From NCBI GenBank assembly GCA_004293505.1, contig RDYY01000144.1:1-10848 (forward strand): 10,848 nucleotides of DNA, in the 5' to 3' direction. The stretch comes from Sphingobacteriia bacterium. GTDB taxonomy: Bacteria > Bacteroidota > Bacteroidia > Chitinophagales > Chitinophagaceae. A program made the translations under genes and the position numbers. The notes below the pieces were generated by a model that was not told the origin of the DNA, did no database searches, and saw only the letters and a list, made by a program, of their open reading frames with translations. Positions 7,217-10,848 of this stretch are shown piece by piece (position 1 is the first letter of the stretch; each line of letters begins with the position of its first letter).

Positions 7217-8312
7217 GGAATGCCATTATTTTTTCTGCTGCTTGTTTGGAAGCTTCACCGCCGGCTTGCAATTTATCTTGTAACAGCCCATATCCCAGCT
7301 TGATTTTTTCGCTTACTTGGGGGGTTAAAATGTCTTGCAATGCTTGGGTCAATTTGGGCACGGACAGTTGGTCTTGGATCAATTCTTTGACCAGTTCTTG
7401 GTCCATGATCAGGTTGACCAAGGAAATGTATTTGATCTTGATGAGGCGCTTGGCAATGGCATAACTGATGGCCGAACCCTTGTAACAAACCACTTCCGGA
7501 ACGCCAAACAAAGCCGTCTCTAAAGTAGCTGTACCACTGGTGACCAGCGCTGCTTTGGCCCGTTCTAAAATGGCGTAGGTTTTGTTGTTGACCAAACGCA
7601 CATTGGGATGGTCTGACAAGAATGGGGCATAAAATTGGGCTTCTTGCCCAGGGGCTTGGGCCACCACAAAAACTTCATGGGGAAACTGAGCTGCTGCCGC
7701 CAACATGAGGGGCAGTTTCAAGGCAATTTCTTGTTGTCGAGACCCTGGCAACAAGGCAATACATCCCGCCGGAATGTTTTCTACACTAGGGGTAGCTGCC
7801 CGAAATTGCGCAATGGCTTCTACCAAGGGATGGCCCACATAATGGGTTGCCCATTGCCATTGGTTGGCAAAATATGCTTGTTCAAATGGAAGAATACACA
7901 GCATCAAGTCAATGCTGGTTTTCATTTTCTTGACCCGTGCTGGCTTCCAGGCCCAGACCTGCGGAGCAATGTAATAGACCACCCGAAAACCTTGGGCCTT
8001 GGCCCATTCCGCTATGCGCAAATTGAACCCAGGATAATCCACCAAGACCAAGACATCGGGTTGCCAGGCCAGGATGTCTTTTTTGCACCATTTTAAATTA
8101 CCCAAAATCGTGGGCAGGTTTTTGACCACTTCGGCAAATCCCATGAAAGCCAAGTCGCGGTAGTGTTTTACCACTTCCCCACCCGCTGCCTGCATCAGGT
8201 CACCCCCCCAGCAACGGAATACCGCGTGGGGATCGGCTTGGCGCAAGGCTTTCAAGAGGTTGCTCCCGTGCAGGTCTCCGCTGGCTTCCCCCGCAATGAC
8301 ATAGCATTTCAT
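7185..8312 (-). CDS. lpxB: Lipid-A-disaccharide synthase
   Basis: The product, 375 residues, is a GT19 glycosyltransferase at the inner face of the cytoplasmic membrane. It joins UDP-2,3-diacylglucosamine and lipid X (2,3-diacylglucosamine 1-phosphate) to form the lipid A disaccharide with release of UDP. The start MKCYVIAGEASGDLHGSN is the canonical LpxB N-terminus. Further motifs are VDYPGFN (91-97, Asp92 likely essential), YYIAPQVWAWKPAR (113-126), LLPGSRQQEI (187-196) and TSGTATLETAL (258-268) near the UDP site, and YISLVN (295-300). The frame extends 23 codons upstream to a GTG at 8381, but that extension has no family counterpart; ATG at 8312 is preferred. A TACATTTG box ends 3 nt before it. 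The stop lies inside the small plus-strand membrane gene. Finding lpxB indicates a Gram-negative outer membrane with lipid A. Confidence 0.96.
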   Translation of the reverse strand: MKCYVIAGEASGDLHGSNLLKALRQADPHAVFRCWGGDLMQAAGGEVVKHYRDLAFMGFAEVVKNLPTILGNLKWCKKDILAWQPDVLVLVDYPGFNLRIAEWAKAQGFRVVYYIAPQVWAWKPARVKKMKTSIDLMLCILPFEQAYFANQWQWATHYVGHPLVEAIAQFRAATPSVENIPAGCIALLPGSRQQEIALKLPLMLAAAAQFPHEVFVVAQAPGQEAQFYAPFLSDHPNVRLVNNKTYAILERAKAALVTSGTATLETALFGVPEVVCYKGSAISYAIAKRLIKIKYISLVNLIMDQELVKELIQDQLSVPKLTQALQDILTPQVSEKIKLGYGLLQDKLQAGGEASKQAAEKIMAFLSETKAGQGS

Positions 8313-8315
8313 GCC

Positions 8316-8323
8316 CAAATGTA
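8316..8323 (-). promoter_or_regulatory. Candidate -7 element for lpxB, adjoining the start codon
   Basis: On the minus strand TACATTTG is followed by GGC and the lpxB ATG. It matches TAnnTTTG perfectly and is the same octamer as the -7 box of the divergent repressor gene. If used, transcription would begin at or next to the A of ATG, giving a leaderless message. No convincing -33 TTTG is found upstream, so this may be chance. Confidence 0.35.
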
Positions 8324-8385
8324 GCCCCTCCAGCGCAAGGAAAGGAAGGGCCAGACAAATTGTTAAAATTTTAAAAATCACTGAA

Positions 8386-8403
8386 AAACTAAAAAAATAG
8401 TTT
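8386..8403. promoter_or_regulatory. Operator-like palindrome 1 (probable BlaI-type repressor site)
   Basis: The sequence is AAACTA, six A, TAGTTT: a perfect inverted repeat with 6-bp arms. Its 16-bp core has the same half-sites (AACTA/TAGTT) and the same length as palindrome 2, and the two centres are exactly 20 bp apart. Its right arm overlaps the -33 TTTG of the promoter for the repressor gene. Size and layout fit a dimeric BlaI/MecI/CopY-type repressor. That the downstream gene's product binds here is an inference. Confidence 0.7.
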
Positions 8404-8432
8404 GATAACTAAAAAATTAGTTTATACATTTG
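8401..8432 (+). promoter_or_regulatory. Promoter of the repressor-protease operon
   Basis: TTTG at 8401-8404, a 20-nt spacer and TACATTTG at 8425-8432 form a complete match to the Bacteroidota -33/-7 promoter (TTTG and TAnnTTTG). A start about 4 nt after the box falls at 8436-8437, on the first base of the ATG, so the message would be leaderless. Reading it instead as a sigma-70-like TTGATA/TATACA pair gives only a 15-nt spacer but a similar start. Palindrome 1 overlaps the -33 box and palindrome 2 fills most of the spacer. Confidence 0.65.
8407..8422. promoter_or_regulatory. Operator-like palindrome 2 (probable BlaI-type repressor site)
   Basis: The sequence AACTAAAAAATTAGTT is a perfect inverted repeat with 6-bp arms AACTAA/TTAGTT. 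It lies between the -33 and -7 boxes, where a bound repressor would block RNA polymerase. It differs from the core of palindrome 1 at a single position. The 20-bp centre spacing puts both sites on about the same DNA face. Confidence 0.72.
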
Positions 8433-8436
8433 ATTC

Positions 8437-8811
8437 ATGACCACACCCAATAAACCACTGACCAAGGCCGAGGAGCAAATCATGCAGTCGATTTGGAAAC
8501 TGGAAAAAGCCTTTCTCAAAGACATCATCGAAGCCCAGCCTGAACCCAGGCCCCATGCCAATACCGTTGCCACCATTGTCAAAATCCTTTGTGAGAAAGG
8601 GTTTGTGGGCATCAAGCCCGTGGGCAGGGTGCACGAGTATTATCCCTTGGTCAGCAAAGCGGACTATTCTTCTTCTACCATGCGCCATTTTGTAGAGGGT
8701 TATTTTGAAGGCAGTTTTGCCGAAGCCGTTTCCTTCATGGTACAGCAAAAAGACATTTCGGTAAAAGACTTGGAACTCTTGTTACAAACCATCAAGAAAA
8801 ATAAATCCTAA
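8437..8811 (+). CDS. BlaI/MecI/CopY-family transcriptional repressor
   Basis: This 124-residue protein is the normal length for the penicillinase-repressor family. An N-terminal winged helix spans about 7-72 (LTKAEEQIMQSIWKLEKAF, then ANTVATIVKILCEKGFV as the recognition region and HEYYPLVSKADY closing the wing). A helical dimerisation part follows from about 83 (HFVEGYFEGSFAEAVSFM). Family members bind palindromic operators as dimers and are inactivated, in the studied Gram-positive systems, by proteolysis triggered by a BlaR1-type protease. The M56 protease gene starts 3 nt after this stop, so the pair forms an operon. Two palindromes on its own promoter suggest autorepression. The ATG at 8437 is fixed by the family N-terminus, since the next Met (16) lies within the first helix. 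The signal it answers to is unknown. Confidence 0.93.
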   Translation: MTTPNKPLTKAEEQIMQSIWKLEKAFLKDIIEAQPEPRPHANTVATIVKILCEKGFVGIKPVGRVHEYYPLVSKADYSSSTMRHFVEGYFEGSFAEAVSFMVQQKDISVKDLELLLQTIKKNKS

Positions 8812-8814
8812 ACC

Positions 8815-10689
8815 ATGAACAGCCTCCTCTACTACCTGTTTCAAGTGCTGCTCTGCAGTGGTATCCTGATGGGCTATTATGCATTGGTGTTGCGCGACAA
8901 AAAATTTCACCAATACAACCGTTTCTATTTGATGGGGGTAATTCTTTTGTCTTGGACCGTGCCCCTGATTGAAATCAATTGGACAGGCAAGGGCCAGGGC
9001 CAAGTAACCGAAGTAGTGAATTTTATTGCGGGACAAAATGCCCAGTGGAAACAAAGTCCTGTTTTGGTCTGGACCGGGACAGAAGTATTGGCCTTGGTAG
9101 TCTATACATTGGTGGGCGCTGTTTTGCTGGGCAAAATGGCTTGGGCTTATCGGCAATTGTGGCGACTACAAAAACAACACACGCACACGGTAGTGGGCCA
9201 GGTCAAGTTTTTCCAAACCGATTTGGGAGAAGCTCCCTTCTCTTTTTTCAACGCCATTTTTTGGAACCGCGCCATTGATCCCCAAACCCAAACGGGTCAA
9301 AAAATGATGGCCCATGAATTGGCCCACGTAAGAGAGAAACACAGTTTTGATAAAATGCTCTTGCAAGCCAACCGGGCCCTGGGCTGGTTCAATCCCTTCT
9401 TTTGGTTATTGGCCAAAGAAATGGACATGGTGCATGAATTCATTGCCGACCAAAAAGCCGTGGCCGAGGGCGATGCAGCCGCTTTGGCAGAGATCCTTTT
9501 GGCAGCTGCCCAACCCACCCGCTTTCTAGGACTGACCCATCCATTTTTCTTTTCACCCATTCAACGTCGTTTAAAAATGATTGCCTCAAAAAACAAAACA
9601 TCGTTTAGCTACTTGCGCCGCATGGTAGCTTTGCCATCGTTTAGCTACTTGCGCCGCATGGTAGCTTTGCCCCTCTTGGCATTGGTATTGGTTTTGGTTT
9701 CTTTCAAGCAAAAAGATGCCAGCACTACCCGTTTGTCCATGGCCACTGTCATGGAAAACTTGGCCACCCCTGTGTTGAATGCTGGTGCTGACTTGGCTGC
9801 AAGCAGTTCTGCTACCGACACGGTGGTACTTAGTCCCGATTCGGTTTATGTGGTGCCTTCGGGTAAAAAAATCAAACTGATTGATGATCCCAATGGCACT
9901 TCTACTGTTCGAGAAATCAGGGTAGTGGGCCAAAAAGGACCAGGTTTTTCAGCAGTAGACAGCAGTCAACGCAGTACTGCCGTTTTTCTGGACAAACCCT
10001 CTACATTTAACAGCAATGGCCAAAATCCCTTGGTTATTTTGGATGGAGTTAAAGTGCCTTATGCAAAATTCAAAGACCTGAACCCCAATGACATTGCTTT
10101 GGTGAATGTAAAGAAAGACAAAACAGCCGTATTGGCTTGGGGTGATGAAGGCAAATATGGTGTCATTGAAATCTATACCAAAGCCTATTCCAAAGCGAAC
10201 AAAATTAATGTAGCAGCCATTCCTGTTGAAGGCCATCCCCTGCCAGGTTTAGAAGGTCAAGAACATAAAGTGGTAGAAGGTAAGCCATTGAAAGTGGTAG
10301 AGGGCCGAAAATTAACCGGTTACAGCAAAGGGCAAGTAGACAGCATGCGCAGTACCCAACATGGGGAAGTGATTGAAGTAGAAGGCTATGCTTTACCTGA
10401 AGCGCCCAAAGTGGTAGAAAAAACTACTTTGGTCTTGAATGGCCGCGTCATTTCTTGGAAAGACCTTGAAAACATGCCTGCTGATCGCATTGCTGGCATC
10501 AAAATAGAAAAAGGAAAAGGAGGATCAGCCAAGAAAATCATCATCTTGGAAAAAGTTCCCAAAAACATTGAAGTCATTCAATACACAGAGCAGGAATTCA
10601 AAAAAGAACCCCCACCGCCACCACCAGCCCAGAAAAAGAAATCAACTGCGCCTCCACCTCCCCCGCCGCCAGTGAAAAAATCCAACTAG
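8815..10689 (+). CDS. M56-family (BlaR1-like) membrane metallopeptidase with TonB-plug-like periplasmic segments
   Basis: The protein has 624 residues. Helices lie at about 4-26, 37-53 and 88-110, followed by a zinc peptidase domain with HELAH (His167, Glu168, His171) and EFIAD (Glu208 likely third zinc ligand), then a last helix at about 283-297. The rest, about 330 residues, should be periplasmic. It lacks the penicillin-binding sensor of BlaR1. Instead residues 404-456 (NPLVILDG, LNPNDIALVNVKKD, YGVIEIYTK) resemble the plug of SusC/TonB-dependent receptors, and 537-580 (LVLNGRVISWKDLENMPADR, KKIIILEK) is a weaker second copy. Between them KVVEG recurs. The C-terminus is proline-rich, with runs of six and seven Pro separated by basic residues. 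Residues 263-274 and 275-286 are an exact duplication. It probably senses an envelope signal and inactivates the repressor encoded 3 nt upstream; this is inferred from BlaR1. Confidence 0.92.
   Translation: MNSLLYYLFQVLLCSGILMGYYALVLRDKKFHQYNRFYLMGVILLSWTVPLIEINWTGKGQGQVTEVVNFIAGQNAQWKQSPVLVWTGTEVLALVVYTLVGAVLLGKMAWAYRQLWRLQKQHTHTVVGQVKFFQTDLGEAPFSFFNAIFWNRAIDPQTQTGQKMMAHELAHVREKHSFDKMLLQANRALGWFNPFFWLLAKEMDMVHEFIADQKAVAEGDAAALAEILLAAAQPTRFLGLTHPFFFSPIQRRLKMIASKNKTSFSYLRRMVALPSFSYLRRMVALPLLALVLVLVSFKQKDASTTRLSMATVMENLATPVLNAGADLAASSSATDTVVLSPDSVYVVPSGKKIKLIDDPNGTSTVREIRVVGQKGPGFSAVDSSQRSTAVFLDKPSTFNSNGQNPLVILDGVKVPYAKFKDLNPNDIALVNVKKDKTAVLAWGDEGKYGVIEIYTKAYSKANKINVAAIPVEGHPLPGLEGQEHKVVEGKPLKVVEGRKLTGYSKGQVDSMRSTQHGEVIEVEGYALPEAPKVVEKTTLVLNGRVISWKDLENMPADRIAGIKIEKGKGGSAKKIIILEKVPKNIEVIQYTEQEFKKEPPPPPPAQKKKSTAPPPPPPPVKKSN
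9599..9671. repeat. Exact 36-bp in-frame tandem duplication within the M56 protease gene
   Basis: Two 36-bp copies follow each other without a mismatch; bases 9599-9635 are identical to 9635-9671. In protein terms SFSYLRRMVALP (263-274) is repeated at 275-286. The duplicated segment is the basic stretch just before the last membrane helix plus the first residues of that helix. Perfect identity indicates a recent event or an assembly artefact. Confidence 0.97.
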
Positions 10690-10848
10690 GCCAACCATTT
10701 CCACAACAGCCCCAGTGCCGCATAACCGCAAGTAGCCATGAAAACGCCCCTTGCGGTTTTGTGTTTTTCGGTATTGGTGAACCAGGTAAACCAAGCCACA
10801 GAAACCAAGAGGGCCAAGCTCAACACGCCTGTCAACAAACTGCTTTGT
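10686..10848 (-). CDS. C-terminal part of an unidentified membrane protein (5' end outside the window)
   Basis: The minus strand is open from the right edge to a TAG at 10686-10688, giving 53 residues of a longer protein. Two hydrophobic segments are visible: SLLTGVLSLALLVSVAWFTW (about 3-22) and ATCGYAALGLLWKWLA (38-53). They are separated by a short polar link NTEKHKTARG (25-34), consistent with a membrane helix pair ending near the C-terminus. I do not recognise the family. Its stop codon overlaps that of the M56 gene inside the shared tetranucleotide CTAG, so the two genes converge with no gap. It carries a terminator-like hairpin in its coding sequence. The reading frame is supported by the hydrophobic pattern and its fit to the neighbouring stop, not by homology. 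Confidence 0.6.
   Translation of the reverse strand, partial: QSSLLTGVLSLALLVSVAWFTWFTNTEKHKTARGVFMATCGYAALGLLWKWLA
10724..10768 (+). terminator. Candidate rho-independent terminator for the repressor-protease operon
   Basis: AACCGCAAG (10724-10732) and CTTGCGGTT (10750-10758) form a perfect 9-bp stem with a 17-nt loop, followed by TTGTGTTTTT. It lies 35 bp beyond the M56 stop, in the right orientation. The loop is longer than usual and the hairpin lies within the convergent gene's coding sequence, so confidence is limited. Confidence 0.45.

Noticed and set aside
6988..7464. 158-residue plus-strand reading frame across the acylase-lpxB gap
   Set aside because: It reads out of frame with the DUF6728-like gene and then runs antisense through lpxB. 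Its sequence resembles no family and has no membrane or domain pattern.
8313..8381. 23-codon N-terminal extension of lpxB from GTG at 8381, which looks like a hydrophobic leader
   Set aside because: LpxB proteins begin at the MK(C/Y)YVIAGEASGD position, the enzyme is cytoplasmic, and an ATG is present exactly there. A signal-like leader would be out of place.
8422..8748. 108-residue minus-strand frame opposite the repressor gene
   Set aside because: It is wholly antisense to a clear BlaI-family gene and has no recognisable family or start context.
9586..9933. Minus-strand frame opposite the protease with an internal peptide repeat
   Set aside because: Its repeat is only the reverse reading of the 36-bp tandem duplication in the real gene.
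4799..10689. A beta-lactam resistance island made of a penicillin acylase, BlaI and BlaR1
   Set aside because: The acylase aligns with the AHL-acylase spacing, is separated by lpxB and a small gene, and the M56 protein has no penicillin-binding sensor domain. No beta-lactamase gene is present.

Overview
The window looks like chromosomal DNA from a member of the Bacteroidota, most likely Chitinophagaceae or a close relative. This rests on four things: perfect TAnnTTTG -7 promoter elements at divergent gene starts, weak or absent Shine-Dalgarno sequences, a small DUF6728-type membrane protein, and an M56 metallopeptidase carrying SusC/TonB-plug-like repeats. The order cannot be proven from the sequence alone. 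Codon use looks uniform, and I see no insertion sequence, phage gene, tRNA, rRNA or CRISPR array. Coding is very dense. The longest gene-free stretches are about 124 bp (8313-8436), 102 bp (6938-7039) and 59 bp (3740-3798), all described below, so nothing over 300 bp is empty.

Bases 1-3739 are a minus-strand run of four genes in transcription order: an OsmC-family protein, a PLP-dependent O-acyl-homoserine sulfhydrylase (metZ), a nucleoside:H+ symporter-family MFS permease, and a Gfo/Idh/MocA oxidoreductase that runs off the left edge. A 59-bp divergent promoter region separates them from metX (3799-4806, plus), homoserine O-acyltransferase. metX and metZ catalyse two consecutive steps of methionine synthesis: homoserine to O-acyl-homoserine, then to homocysteine by direct sulfhydrylation. 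The OsmC protein may serve thiol or peroxide chemistry alongside. The permease and oxidoreductase look like a carbohydrate or nucleoside uptake and catabolism pair attached downstream.

Bases 4799-6937 (minus) encode an exported penicillin-acylase-family Ntn hydrolase whose catalytic residues have the spacing of the acyl-homoserine-lactone acylase branch. Its 3' end overlaps metX. A short DUF6728-type gene (7040-7216, plus) starts in the next gap and overlaps the 3' end of lpxB (7185-8312, minus), which encodes lipid-A-disaccharide synthase.

Bases 8386-10689 (plus) are a BlaI/MecI-type repressor and an M56 (BlaR1-like) membrane protease. Two near-identical palindromes exactly 20 bp apart sit on the promoter, whose -7 box lies only 4 nt before the repressor's ATG. 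The protease has no penicillin-binding sensor. Its periplasmic part holds two TonB-plug-like segments and a proline-rich tail, and an exact 36-bp in-frame tandem duplication lies just before its last membrane helix. This regulator/protease unit is the most unusual content. The window ends in the 3' part of a convergent gene for an unidentified membrane protein (10686-10848, minus).
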